A stretch of 64,000 bases of DNA, taken from Cymbomonas tetramitiformis. Lineage: Eukaryota; Chlorophyta; Pyramimonadophyceae; Pyramimonadales; Pyramimonadaceae. The stretch lies in the NCBI GenBank assembly GCA_001247695.2, contig LGRX02012793.1:1-64000 (forward strand), read 5' to 3'. This document shows, piece by piece, positions 53,107 through 64,000 of the stretch. The position numbers were made by a program, and so were the translations under genes. The notes below the pieces were generated by a model, which was not told the origin of the DNA, searched no databases, and worked only from the letters and a program-made list of their open reading frames with translations. Numbering within the stretch: the stretch's first letter is position 1; every line of letters starts with the position of its first letter.

Positions 53107-54898
53107 GTGGCTCTCATCGAGGACCGCTTGCTTGGTGGAGTATATCGCTTTTTGATGCTTGGTATCTTTGTTCAGGTAAGCTCATAACTTAATTCGATGG
53201 TTTGTAGGAGTTTATCTATCTTCTATCAAAAGTTTCTTCGCATACTTGAGAAACGTGGTTATAGAGTTTCCCTCCGCACGCGCTATTTGAACGAGTGCGA
53301 TCGAACCCTGACCGAGGGCGAGCTGGGGTGGAGGCTACACAGGTTGCAATACAATTTATTATGATACAGAAGCGATATCTATTATTTTTACCGGTTTCAG
53401 GGGGGTCATCTATAGAAGTTAGCCCCATGAAAGCGCTCCGCAGCGAGACTTGCGCAGCGGTCGCGAGGAACAGGACGTGGGGAGTAGTCGATTCCACAAC
53501 GGACTACAACCTTCACTTCCCCGATGATTACTATCCAGCTTGTGAGAGTTCACCTCAGACGTCAGCGACCGGAACCGCGGTCACATCGGAATGTGTATCG
53601 GCGGCAGAAGTGCACAGAGTGACCACGGGATCAATAGACCTGGAAATGTCCCGCGTCATCACGTTTGAGAACGACACACAGGGAAAAGTTCTTGCACAGC
53701 ATGTCAATATCACGAAGGCCTTCGAGGAACAGGTGCTACAAATTGAGCTGCACGTGAGGACGGGGTCTTTGAAGGGTTTGAATGCACACGGTGCACAGTT
53801 GGTAGGCGATACGGATGATATGAACATTAGGCTGAAAGATCAAAACGGGAATATTGTCAACGCCTGTTTGGGTCACGGGAAGAGGACTTTCCATCCTGCT
53901 GACACGTGCTTGAGTGGGCCTCCATCATTGCCCTGCGTCACGACTATTGGTGACGTGCTAATACTGCCCTATACGCTCCATTTTGCTGAGTGCGGGAGTG
54001 AGTGACCTTGATGCGCTTCTTCCCGCGAAATTAGTCGATGACTGTGTGGGTTCTCTTACGACCCGGCAACTAATGACAAAACGAGGTTATGACGCGGTTT
54101 TGTTGGAGACAACTTTTTACGACCCTGAAATGAGAGCAGTAGATAAAGTGCCCTTAGACTCTGACTGGGCCACGTGGCACGAGAGAGTCAAAGAACTATG
54201 CCGACACAAGACGCTCCGAAGGACTGGGATCTCCATATCCCTTACGGCACACTATGACAATATGAATGGTACGCTCCCTCCAATTCCGTCCGTACTTTGA
54301 GTATGGAAGAGACTGTTTGGACTGACCACCTTCATGCACGTTCTAATGGACTTCCATTTTGACGGGTACTACAGGTGCAATAGGAAGTGCTGGAAAACCT
54401 TATTTACCGGCAGGTATATTTGTGGATTTGACGGCTGACATTGTCGGCTTGCACCCTTTCAATGTCCCAGTATATGCGTATGAAGATGATCAGGACAGAG
54501 AAATATCCATCTACGCACTCTCACTGAACGTCCAACATACCGGCTCCTTCTGCATATTCGACTACACCACACTAATCGCAACTCTCACCTCTTCCCTGGG
54601 GCTCATCGCGTTTGCACATACAATCACCGAGTACTTGATGCTTAAGGTGCTGCCCCAGAGAGAGGAGTATTTCCAGGTGAAGTACTTAAAAGCATCTACG
54701 TTTGGAAGTAAGAGACACTTACGACTCTCGAAGTTTGATAACACCATCCAAAAGCCCGAGATTAAAGAAGCGTGGAAGGAGGAAATTCAAGGAGAGCAGC
54801 GAGACAAAGGTGGTGTTGACGTAGCAGTAGAACTAGAAACGATCAGTGTGAAAGAGGATGCGGAACAAACAGGAATAAGTGGAGAAAGAATACTCTGA
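53107..54898 (+). CDS. two-helix membrane protein, possible divergent P2X-type ion channel
   Basis: Exon 53107-53175 (CAG before, GTAAGC after) encodes VALIEDRLLGGVYRFLMLGI, like the segment leading into P2X helix 1. Further exons begin near 53401 (after TTTCAG) and run to the intron at 54269-54374 (GTACGC...ACAG), which joins HYDNMNG to AIGSAGKPYL in phase. The middle is a hydrophilic, Cys-containing, N-glycosylation-site-rich region of over 300 residues. Near the C-terminus FDYTTLIATLTSSLGL, then HTITEYLML and EYFQVKYLK resemble P2X helix 2 and its YxxxK cytoplasmic motif. A one-base shift near 53975 (between VLILPYT and LLSAGVSDLDALL) is either a sequence error or decay. The exon between 53176 and 53400 is unresolved. 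P2X proteins are trimeric ATP-gated cation channels; that identity is an inference from topology and end motifs only. Confidence 0.55.
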
Positions 54899-55669
54899 GC
54901 ATACAGGTTTCGGCGCGGGGGCATGACGAACACATATTTTCCCAAAGCTTAAACTAGTGTAGTGATAGATAGTCATGCCTGCTGATTTTATATTATCGGC
55001 ACTAAAAACAATAAAACATCAGTGGCACACTCCGCTAGAGGTGCTCCTAATTATAACTCAATAAAAGAGTAGTGAAAAAGATCGCCGCGACACATCGGAA
55101 TGCTAATCTTACTACATTTTTGCTCCAAATCTCTACTAGCAACGTTATTATGAGACCTTCACACAAAAGTCTACTTTGCCTACTTGCACACCGTATTTCA
55201 TGTGAATATGAGAAAAAAAACATCAGAAGGCAGGCAAAATTTCATTATTGGGTGTAATGTCACCTATTTAGACGATGGCCAGGCTTGCCCTAGACTCAGC
55301 TAGTCTAGAAAATTACCCGTATTTACTGAAATTTAGTCGAGTTTTACCATATTTTATGACATTTTAAGATATTTGACCAAGCTTTTCGAGCGATTCCCTT
55401 ACTTCCGCTTCCCTTACTTACACTTGATTATGCAAAAATATGTTCGGTTAACTCGGTTGTCGTCGCGTCGGGTCGCGGAGTCAAAGTCAAGTGAACTGAA
55501 GGTAGATAGAGGTGTCCCAACCTGAAATCGCCGCCTTCAAACCTGAATAAGAAACCCTAGCCCGGGGGTATGGGATCACGTGGGAATATTGTCCGTCGCA
55601 GAACGCAGATCCTCCGATGTTTCCAGTTGTCATAGACGGAGGGGTGAGTCCCGTCTCAGAAGAGTGATT
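54899..55669. other. no gene recognised
   Basis: 3' flank of the membrane-protein gene; an AATAAAA-like string near 55009-55015 could serve polyadenylation. Nothing else stands out. Confidence 0.4.
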
Positions 55670-55772
55670 GAGAACGTAATAGCGACAAAGCACTAGCTCT
55701 CCAATATAAATTTATATTCAGGCGATCAACTCTGAATATATATTTATGCGTCGCTTCAAACCCGACGCTTGA

Positions 55773-55844
55773 GCCCAGAGTGAGGCTCGAACTCGAGACC
55801 TCATGGTTCATAGTCGCACGCCTTGCCATCTACACCATCTGAGC
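55773..55844 (-). tRNA. tRNA-like sequence, probably pseudo-tRNA or SINE head
   Basis: 72 nt on the minus strand. The 7-bp acceptor stem GCTCAGA/TCTGGGC pairs with one G-U. The A-box-like TGGTGTAGATGG and B-box GAGTTCGAGCC are well formed. The anticodon stem (TGCGA against CCATG) and T stem pair badly; the triplet at the anticodon position would be ATG. It is therefore tRNA-derived but unlikely to be functional. Confidence 0.5.
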
Positions 55845-55869
55845 TCAGATGGTGTAGTTGGCAAGGCGT

Positions 55870-55944
55870 GCTCAAATGGTGTCGTAGTTGGCAAGGCGTG
55901 CGACTATGAACCATGAGGTCTCGTGTTCGAGCCTCACTCTGGGC
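55870..55944 (+). tRNA. second tRNA-like copy, inverted
   Basis: 75 nt, the partner of 55773-55844, with a 3-nt insertion in the D arm (GGTGTCGTAGTTGG) and one acceptor mismatch. B-box GTGTTCGAGCC is kept. Probably non-functional. Confidence 0.45.
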
Positions 55945-56050
55945 TCCCGAAGCGGCGGGTTTGAAGCGACGCATAAATATATGTTCAGAGTTGATCGCCT
56001 GAATGTAAATCTATATTGGAGAGCTAGTGCTTTGTCGCTATTACGTTCTC

Positions 56051-57081
56051 CATCAAAGAGGACCGCTATGAGTATGACCGTCGTCACAGTCACAGTCGCA
56101 GTCGCAGCCGTAGCGTTAGGCGCGTGACCCCGAGGAAAAAATAGCGAGAGATTCGAGAGGCAGAGCGAGGGATTTCATAAGGTGAGAGTGAGCGGGCTGC
56201 CAAGCCAAAACGTCAGCGGCGTAAAAAGTCACGAACTTCTCATCAACCACGGTCCAAATCTCCAAAACTATCTCACCGGTAACGAGACGACACGTCGGCT
56301 CACACGCTGTCGCAGACGTGTCCAAAATATTACTTCGCTAACCAAGGTTTGTCGAACTCAACCACGAAACTCGAGTGAGACCGTGGTTGAACTCAACCAC
56401 AGTCTCAACCACGGAATTTCGAGTCACACGATCAAAAAACCGAACCGAAGCGTCCGATCGAAAATCCTTTCCATCGTGTCCGCGAAACGCAGCGATGACA
56501 CCTTGGTTTAAACCATGGTTTCAAGACCTTGGTTCTCATCAAGGAGTGGTATCAATATTCAATATTTTCGATATATCGATATATCGAAATATCGAAATTG
56601 ATTGATATGAATTTTACTACATATCGAAAATATTGATACTGATCGATATGCCGTGGACAAATATTGAAATTGATCAATACCTGATGGGCAAATATCGATA
56701 TCGATCAATATGTGCGGGCCGAAAGAAAGAAATATTGAAATTGATCGATATCCGAGGTGCAAATATCGATATTGATTGATCGCAATTCAAATAACAAATA
56801 TCAATCGCTAGAAACGGATATTGATATATCGATATATCAGTATGACGCATTGAATTTTTGGGGCAAACCGATCTTCGCATAGCGGGTACACCACCTGAGA
56901 TTGGTCAAGGTACTCGGCTTTTTAAAAAAATTGAAACATCGATCTTAAGATTTTGAGGGCCGTATTTCCATAGGCCAGCGCCCCCCCTCCCCCCTGCCAG
57001 CCTGTAGTTCCATTCCTATCGCTACATAAGCCCCTACCCGCACCATGCTTTGCTAGTCGGTATCCAATTCAGCTCATCAGT
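56051..57081. other. non-coding; ATCGATAT-rich low-complexity DNA
   Basis: 56540-56840 is a mass of ATATCGATAT/ATTGATCGATAT variants. 56350-56525 repeats AACCATGGTT and CTCAACCACG. No gene. Confidence 0.6.
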
Positions 57082-59103
57082 ATGAGGGGTCGTGGTAAAC
57101 GTCCGCGCCACGCCAAGAAAGGCGAGCAGCTTCTTTCTCAAGGGAAAGGCCCAGTGAAACGCACCCAGCTTCATCCGTTCGACGCAGTCGGCAGTGACGA
57201 AGTTGAATATGAGGTGGAAAGAATTTTGGCTGAGCGCAGTAGCTATGGCGAAGCACAGTTTTTTATCAAATGGAAAGACCTTAGCGAAGATTCAAACACA
57301 TGGGAGCCCCTCACAAATCTCCCCGGTCACGACGCTGAGATTGAGTTGTTCCGAGAGGATTTGCGAAAAACACAAGATGAGATAGCTCGAAAGGCGGCAG
57401 CGGCAAAGGCTTCCTCAAATGTTGAAGGGGAAGAAACCTCCGGTGTGTCCCATTTTCCATTTTCTTTGCTTCTCGCTTCGCTTCGCCTATCGCTTTTTTC
57501 CCACTTTCACTTCACAACAGATCACTAGTTTTCGCTATGCATTATTTTGTGTTGTGTGGGGTATTATGTGTAGGCGACAACGAATTCACAGATGCTGGAA
57601 AGCATTTAAGGAGCGCGTATTGGGAGCACTTCGATGTCCGCAAGGAGGGTCGACAAATAACGCATTATCGCTGCAAACACTGTGGTCCTGATGCAGAGGC
57701 CAAGGAATATTGCGGCAACATCTCCAACTTGCGTGCTCATCTTCTCAATTGCCACAAGGATGTGGTGGTCTCCATCAAAAGGGACGAGTTGAATAGCCAG
57801 AGTGAGTGTGGCAAAGGGACGTCATCACAACACTCTGACAAGCAAGGGAGTCTCACTGCAATTATTCCACAGATATGATCCGCTTTTTGAAACCTTAATT
57901 CCTTGTTTGTGAAACTTGTATTATTTCCTTATAGACTCACCCTCGTAAGCTTTCTAGCTTTGTCATATCTAATATTTCGTAACTCCGCTTTTTGCAACCC
58001 TCATTCCTTGACTGTGAAAAAAATGCTCTCCTTGTGAAAACCCCCTTTAAAAAGCGGATGGTTTATTTTTGCAGATATCTGCTGAGCAACGAGACCGCCT
58101 GCATCGCGTCATCACATTGTGGCTCGTGAAGAGTGGGAGGCCACTCACATTGCCTGAGAGGGACACCCACTATCGACATATTTTTTAGGAGATTTTCGGA
58201 GGCAGTTATGCACCTCCCTCGTACCAACAAGTGTTGGACAATATTTGTTCCTTGTCTGCAGAAGGTCAAGCGAACATCGCGTCCGCCATGGCGAGCTTGC
58301 TTGAGGAGGGCATCCTCCCCAGTATCGCTGGTGATGTCTGGTCTGAAGGCGGGATCTCCATCTTTGGCATACTCGCATATCATATGGACAGAGACTTCAA
58401 TATCAATGAGCTCCTGGTTGGCGCTCTTTCCTTTTCAGCAGTTCGGCATACTGGGTTTCAGTTGGAGGTGGCGACCAAGCGTGCTTGTGCTAGCGTGGGC
58501 ATCGGCACTTTCGTGGAAGGAGATGATAGTGGCGGTGAGGACACATCTGGAAGCATCGAGGACACAGTCGTGGAGAAGGTGCACTGCGCCGTTTCCGATA
58601 ACGCTGCGAACATCGTCAACGGCTGGAATTGCTTCGACGGTCACGAATGCGTCGACCATACGTTGGCGTTGATTGTGAAGGAGTACCTCACGCATCCACC
58701 AGTGAAGCGGGTGTTCTCCAAGCTACGTGGTATGACTGGACACTTCAACCACTCAGTGATTGGTTGCAAACTGCTCTACGACATACAGAAGCGGTGCGGA
58801 TTGAGGGAGTGCAAACCCCCTCAAGACAATGACACACGCACTGGTTGGGGCGGAGCGTGCAAGCTCGCCACGTGGTACAAGTACCCAACGGTCAACCTAG
58901 TGCTACCCATTGTGGGTAAACTAGCACATGCGGTCGACATCACTACACGTTTGAAATATGAGGGAAAGGCGGTGGAGATGGAGAATGTAGACGTGCTCGA
59001 CGCACGTGAGCTTTTGCACGACGGCATTTCTAGAAGATACTTCTCAGACTTGATGGATTGTAAGCTGGACATTTTACACATCTGCCGAGGTTCTGAGGGT
59101 TGA
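57082..59103 (+). CDS. chromodomain + BED zinc finger + hAT transposase fusion (C-terminus missing)
   Basis: Exon 57082-57442: basic leader, then a chromodomain (residues about 45-100: EYEVERILAER, FFIKWKDLSEDSNTWEPLTNL), with the aromatic-cage Tyr and Trp kept. Exon 57574-57872 joins in phase (G + GC) and has a BED-type finger: HYRCKHCGPDAEAKEY, then LRAHLLNCH. Exon 58075-59103 is hAT transposase: LPERDTHYRHIF, then FGGSYAPPSYQQVL, GDVWSEGGISIFGILAYHMD, SDNAANIVNGW (catalytic Asp), CVDHTLAL, PPQDNDTRTGWGGA. One TAG stop falls after RHIF (58187). The frame ends at 59103 without the hAT C-terminal dimerisation segment, and I did not find it downstream. Chromodomains are usual in Ty3/gypsy integrases, not hAT. 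The intron 57873-58074 lacks a GT donor. Confidence 0.78.
57873..58074 (+). other. non-canonical intron or TIR insertion in the hAT gene
   Basis: Starts ATATGATCC and ends TTTTTGCAG; CAGATAT occurs at both edges. Inverted repeat ATCCGCTTTTTGAAA (57878-57892) against TTTAAAAAGCGGAT (58046-58059). Removing 202 nt joins IIPQ to ISAEQRDRL in frame. Confidence 0.6.
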
Positions 59104-59474
59104 ATATGAGTTTTTGGCCAGTTCGTGAAGCAATTTTGCAAAATGTGCCTCGTTTTCGTGGGGTAGTTTGGGAGACTTCCGCAAGGCAAAGCCGGGTTCG
59201 TAATCACAATTTTATTTTTAAGCAGGATTTCACTAAAGTGGTAAATATCAAGAATTTTTATTTCAGAAATTTACCCAATACCCTCATAGTTAACGGTGTT
59301 CCAACACACTCGGCTGGCCCATTTCATGGAAGCAACTACTAATGCTGCGGCAAAAACTAGAAACCTAGCTCTTCATCCTTTGGGACCTTCCCGCTTACAC
59401 GTTCCCACCTTAACCATGAACCTAACCTGTGAGCTATCTGTGCGTACTAACTCGTTGCCATGCGGTCTTCTTCA
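59104..59474. other. between the convergent hAT and minus-strand genes
   Basis: No further hAT exon could be established. The minus-strand gene stops at 59475. Confidence 0.5.
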
Positions 59475-62400
59475 TCATTCTCGGAAAGTCAATGCCCCCG
59501 AGAGGATCTTCTCTTCATTCGTCAAGGTCACGTCCGGGTGCAGGGGAAGGTCGGTAGGCTTGCCCGCGATCTTCATGAATTTCGCTGGCACGCGAGTGCA
59601 GCAGGCAAACTTCAAGCAGAATTGGAACTTTGTCTCAACCCAAACTTCATTCACCAGGCGTTTGCCCATTACCGCAACGCGTGGCACACGTGCCCCCAAA
59701 ACAGGCTGTTCCACTTTCTTCCCGGTCTCCCGCGCCAAAGTTTTTTGAGTGGCACATCCTTGTTGACAAAACTTTGCCGCACAAGTTGCCTGGCGTCCAG
59801 AACCAGGAAGGACCATCCACTGACCTTGTTTCAGTCCGTTCCCATTTGCCTGCACCGTGGGTGTCGGGGTAATCTGGACCGCCGCCATTTCCTTCAAAAG
59901 GTACTGGACTTCGTTCACAGTGAAACCCGACTGCAGGTAAACCCAGTTTCCAGGTGTGAACTTGGCTTCCTTCAACACGCAACACATGGGCACGCACCAA
60001 TGCACTGCGGTTCCTCGGCCACGTCTTGTCATCAACGTTTGCCAAGTCTTGCAGCTACAAGAGATGCGTTGTCTTGCCACTTGTTGCTCGTTACGTTCTC
60101 CGAAGAATACCACCGTGGACGCGTCGATGTAGCCGAACACAACTTGATGTGCAACTTCTTTCTTCCCATCAACGGCCACGGTGAAACTGCGATCAAGAAT
60201 GCCGTTGACAACATTTCGCCTTGAGAGCCTCGGAGTCGGGGCGCCCACCTGCAAAATGTTACTTTACTATGAAATTAGGAGAACACGTTCCAAAAACAAA
60301 GAGTGGTCGTTCTAGGGTTTCTAGGGTTTTAGGGTGATTCACCTGTAACACGGTGCACTTTGTCTCCCCGAGAAACAGGCTGGCAAGCATCTTGGCATGC
60401 CATGGCGGTGTGGCCAGTTGGTACATGACCTCCAGTTGAGTCCCAACACTCAACCTCGCGCCAAGTCGCTCCGTAGAATGGTAGTGCACCTCACCGAGGA
60501 ACTCGACAACGAGCTCCTTCTTCACACGCGCCGAAGTGAACCACTCCTTGTCCGCCGCGGTGCTGTTCCGGTCCGAGTCCACCAACCATTCCCAAGCAGT
60601 GCCGTCTTCGTTTCGCTTGGCAGCGATGATCGCGGGTGCCGCATCAGTCAAGTCGACTTCCACGCGCCTTTTCTTTGGGAAATGGCGTTGCGTGTCCGGG
60701 CGATGGTTGCGGGAATCCAGATGGCAAGGGGTTGTTTTCAGGTACGCCTCCTGTAACTCATTCAGCGTGTCACGTGCGAAGTGACGACCTCGACGTGAAG
60801 CCTGTTCCAGTTCGCGTCTCTCTTGGTAAAGAGTTCCAGTGCGGCCATGCTCTCGTTGTTCATATCCCCCCGCCAAGATGAATTGCAACTTGTACGACTG
60901 CTGGATGAAACTGACCGCCGTCACATGGAAGCACTCCGCCATGGTGACGAGTCCGCCGAACACTTTCTTCTCGCGTCCGATCAAAGGCTCCGTCAAGTTG
61001 GCACCCTCGTCAGAGAAGAAATGCAAGCAGCGCATTGCCTCTCGCTCGTAGAATGACACAAGCTGCATCAGGTTGTACTCCACGTCCTTCCTGGTTTGCT
61101 GCTCGATGAAAATGAACAAAGACTTCCGACTTTCCATGATCGTCAAGGGTGAAAGGGCTTCAAGCCAATTGTTGGTCAATCGATTGTACTCGTCCTCCTC
61201 GAAGTCGTCCTCCAGCCATTTGCAGTGATTACCCACTGCCTTCACCACGTGCAAGTCGCAATCCTCTTCGATGCACTCGCCCTCCTCATTGGTCACGCGG
61301 GTCTTCCTGCGTTGGTCGAGTGGCAGGTGCTTGTTGTAGTGTAACCGGAGTCCTGCCCAGCCACCTCCACCACTGTCCCGCACGTACCGTCGGGCACGAA
61401 GGCTTGGTTTTCCTTTCGGAAATTCCTTGGCCAATAGCTCCTTGCTATAGATCTCGCCGTTCACATCTTCCTTGCACTTCAAGGCCAACGTGTAGTCGAT
61501 GCCTTCCCACATTTTTGCTTCGTCTTCGCCTCGCTCGCCTCGGGGCAATGGGAAAGTCGCCAACTTCACGATGCCCAAGTAAGGAAAGACAGCACACACC
61601 TGTCACACAATAAAATTAGCCTAAGATTAACAAACTCACAACTCAAACGTTACTACTTGGTTCGCAAACTCTCACCTGCTCAATGACTGAGGTCCTCACT
61701 AGGCTGTGTCCACCATCCGAGTAAGCCGGTGAAAGATTGAACGGCGGTTTGCCGATGCGTCTGTCCATCAGCAACATGATCTCCGCAGGAGACCAAGGCA
61801 AATCGATGGGAGACATGAAGTATTTCAGCGGATGTCGATCAAAGTGGAACAAGCGGAAACCCTTCGACTTGAGAATGCGATCAAGCTCTTCACATTCCTT
61901 TTCTGCGCTCTTGTTGATTTTATGGTCTCCAAGTGCACGTTTCGCCTTCAGCACAGCCGCATTCACCGCCCGGTTGTCTTGCACCTAATGCGAAACAAAA
62001 GAAATAAACCAGTTTCCTCATTAATGTTAAAAAGTAGAGAAACACGTAAAATTCAAAGCGAAACAAAAATAAATAACCAGTTTCCTCATTAATGTTAAAA
62101 AGTAATGAAACGTGTAAAATGCGAGGCATTCTAATAGAAAAGCACCAGTTTCCTCATTAATGTGAAAACCTTACGAAACAGATAAAATGCTAAGCAAAAC
62201 AAAAAGGAAAGAACTTGTACCTCAAGAGCGACATTGAACACATCTTCCAGTCCAACTTCATCGGAAGAGAGCATCTTCTGAAACGCATGCATTGTCGCCG
62301 CATGTTTCAGTTTCTCCGTGGAAGCGTGGCCAAAAGCTGGAACGGCTTTGGCAATTGCATCTCGCGTTTCCGTCGAAAGAATCGCCTTGCCTTTCTTGTT

Positions 62401-63370
62401 CGCGGGTGTACAAGTGTGCACACCCTTGTGCTCAAAGAATAGTAGTGTCCCAGAAAACTTATTCGAGGTCACACGTGCACAGATGCAGCGTGCTGAGCAC
62501 GAAAAGCCTTAGTAGCTACTTGGCACTTCGGGCACATGGGACCAAAAACCTGGTTCGCGGGAAAAAATATTAGAAAACGTCACAAGAAAAATGCGGAAAC
62601 TTGAGAATATTTCAGGAATGTGAAATAAACCAAAACCGAAAGTAGTTGTTTACCTTATTCCCAAGGTATTCCTCGTCTTTGCTTCCTGAGGTACGCTTCT
62701 TCACCCGTTTGACGAAGTGCTTACCACCGACTTGAAAGAAAACGCAGTCTTCTTCCTTGCAAATGTACTCGCCAAGGCAGTGTTGGGCACGTGCGGTGAC
62801 GTTGCCTTTCCCGTATAACTCCGTTAACTGCTTCCAAGTGGTATTTCCAGGTTCTGACCAGCAGCGATTGGTAACGAAAAAGTCCAATCGCAACATTGGG
62901 ACGCCTTTCCTTCCCCCTTCAAGTTCACCTTTAAAGTGCGTAGCAAAAAGAACATCCCCTGAAACGTCCAAGGGCACCTTGGAAGTCTTCACGACATCTG
63001 AAGGCCAGACCACCCCCTCTTCGTCGGAAATAGGTGTGCTGTCGGTGTCTTCATCTGGTTCAGTTTTCTTCGTGCGACTTGCCTTCGAACTGACGGCTGT
63101 AATTCTGACATCCTCTTCCGAGTCCGAAGATGTTTTAGCTTTGACATTGGAGTCTTCCACCTCAACATCTTCAATGAAAATCTGGTAAAGATGCGCAGGT
63201 TCTACTGGGTACAGGTCAGAGGTTTCGAAAATATCGTTAGTCTCCAAGTCCATCAGCGTGAAACATTGTTCAGCGCTCAGACGAAATATTTTAGTAATTA
63301 CGTCTGAAGCAACGTAGCCTTCTCCTTTTGCGTAGTAAACTGGAAGTTCAAATATTTTTTTCTGTGCCAT
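59475..63370 (-). CDS. large multi-exon protein of unknown function with a Cys/His cluster
   Basis: Exons on the minus strand: about 62654-63370 (start MAQKKIFELPVYY), about 62221-62510, about 61677-61985, 60343-61599 and 59475-60248. GT donors are visible after the first four, and the joins VIEQ/VCAVFPYLG and TVLQ/VGAPTPRL are in phase. The join between exons 1 and 2 is unsettled. Roughly 1,100 residues. Exon 1 has an acidic Ser/Asp linker, then CLGEYICKEEDC; exon 2 has CSARCICARVT and FEHKGVHTC, together resembling a FLYWCH/GCM-like zinc module. Exon 3 has FDRHPLKYFMSPIDLPWSP. Exon 4 is long and charged with EFLGEVHYHSTERLG near its end. Exon 5 is basic and Cys-rich. I do not recognise the family. 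Convergence with the hAT gene, 371 bp apart, raises the option of a second transposon gene. Confidence 0.65.
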
Positions 63371-64000
63371 CGCTTTTATAAACAAAACTCGCAAATTTTG
63401 ACCCCATGACAGCACGTTAACCTACGGAGGCAACGCCTCCGAAAAATAGTTTGAAAAGAACAAACCCGCAAACAAAATGTATATTCGTTTTTTGACACTC
63501 GTTCGAAAATAAAGCGTGCCAGCCGGTATATTTCGCGATCGAATAATTTTCTTTATTGTCTCGGAAAAAAATATTATTTTAAATTTTCAATTCGAAACAG
63601 CGCGCGTACTGACCCGCAAAATTAACGAATCCACAGACGCGACAGGTCGGTGAAAAGAAACTCGAGTTTGCTTAGTTTCGAAAAGTACACGGCTTACATT
63701 TTATACAAACAAATTCAATAAATATTACCAGTCTAAACAAATTATAATGTTCGCCTACGTCTCACATCTGCATGCGGTACAAAGTTGCTCGAAACGTTCA
63801 GAGTTACTGAACGGCCTACAACAGTTACACATCGGCTGAGTCCAGCGGCGGGGACAAACGAGCATAAAAATAAGCGTCCAATGACAGCCCGGAGTCCCGC
63901 CAGGAATGTCTGCTGGGACAATCATTGTCCGCGGTGTAGTCCACTCGTTGCCATCATGGTCGGGGTAGTCTCCATCGTGCGCCATCAGTTCAAAAACTAA
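63371..64000. other. 5' flank of the minus-strand gene; no gene
   Basis: AT-rich, presumably holds the promoter of the minus-strand gene. No motif strong enough to call. Confidence 0.4.

Larger units (their letters stand above)
55670..56050. repeat. 381-bp inverted repeat with a tRNA-like unit in each arm
   Basis: Arms of about 180 bp from GAGAACGTAATAGCGAC (55670) to its complement ending 56050, centred on ATCTGAGCTCAGAT near 55846. The arms differ at scattered sites and by a small insertion, so it is not a simple sequencing fold-back. Confidence 0.85.

Noticed and set aside
59460..60224. 254-codon plus-strand ORF
   Set aside because: It overlaps the last exon of the minus-strand gene, which has consistent splice junctions, and carries no domain.

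Overview
This is repeat-rich nuclear DNA from a eukaryote. Spliceosomal introns interrupt the host genes (GT-AG, one probable GC-AG), and most of the window is nested transposable elements. I cannot name the species. The mix (small exons, a PAT-type DIRS element, Copia, an APE-type LINE, BED/hAT proteins, a possible P2X-type channel) suits an alga or another protist. A run of Ns at 32269-32309 is an assembly gap.

Layout. 1-992: 3' end of a gene whose protein ends in a basic tail and a CaaX box. 2426-7953: LINE (endonuclease, RT, RNase H, CCHC) broken by frameshifts and two small insertions. 8926-13948: a host D-2-hydroxyacid dehydrogenase gene rebuilt from about twelve short exons. 13949-16560: degenerate Gag-type LTR debris. 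17752-19819: tandem array followed by a coiled-coil ORF. 19820-29189: one Copia element split by three DNA transposons, each with target-site duplications and each leaving the frame intact if removed. 29725-32267: large TIR element carrying a six-unit tandem array. 32310-36330: minus-strand Gag-only LTR element. 36331-38790: LTR fragment and low-complexity DNA. 38794-52313: a PAT-like DIRS element (split repeats A1...B1A2...B2; ORF1, RT/RNase H/methyltransferase, tyrosine recombinase) holding two Gag-only LTR elements and two smaller TIR insertions. 53107-54898: intron-containing two-helix membrane protein with P2X-like ends. 55670-56050: inverted pair of tRNA-like sequences. 57082-59103: chromodomain + BED finger + hAT transposase. 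59475-63370 (minus): large multi-exon gene of unknown function, convergent with the hAT gene.

How the parts relate. The Gag-only elements share LTR starts (TGCTG), a GGTGGTG polypurine end and a Gag with a CCHC knuckle and a C-terminal hydrophobic helix. They lack enzymes, so they probably depend on a partner elsewhere. Four TIR elements share the end TGGCTACTRYCC, 4-bp target duplications and repeated 18-bp hairpins whose loop is conserved while the stem is specific to each element. That family, and the chromodomain-BED-hAT fusion beside the unknown minus-strand gene, are the most novel-looking content.
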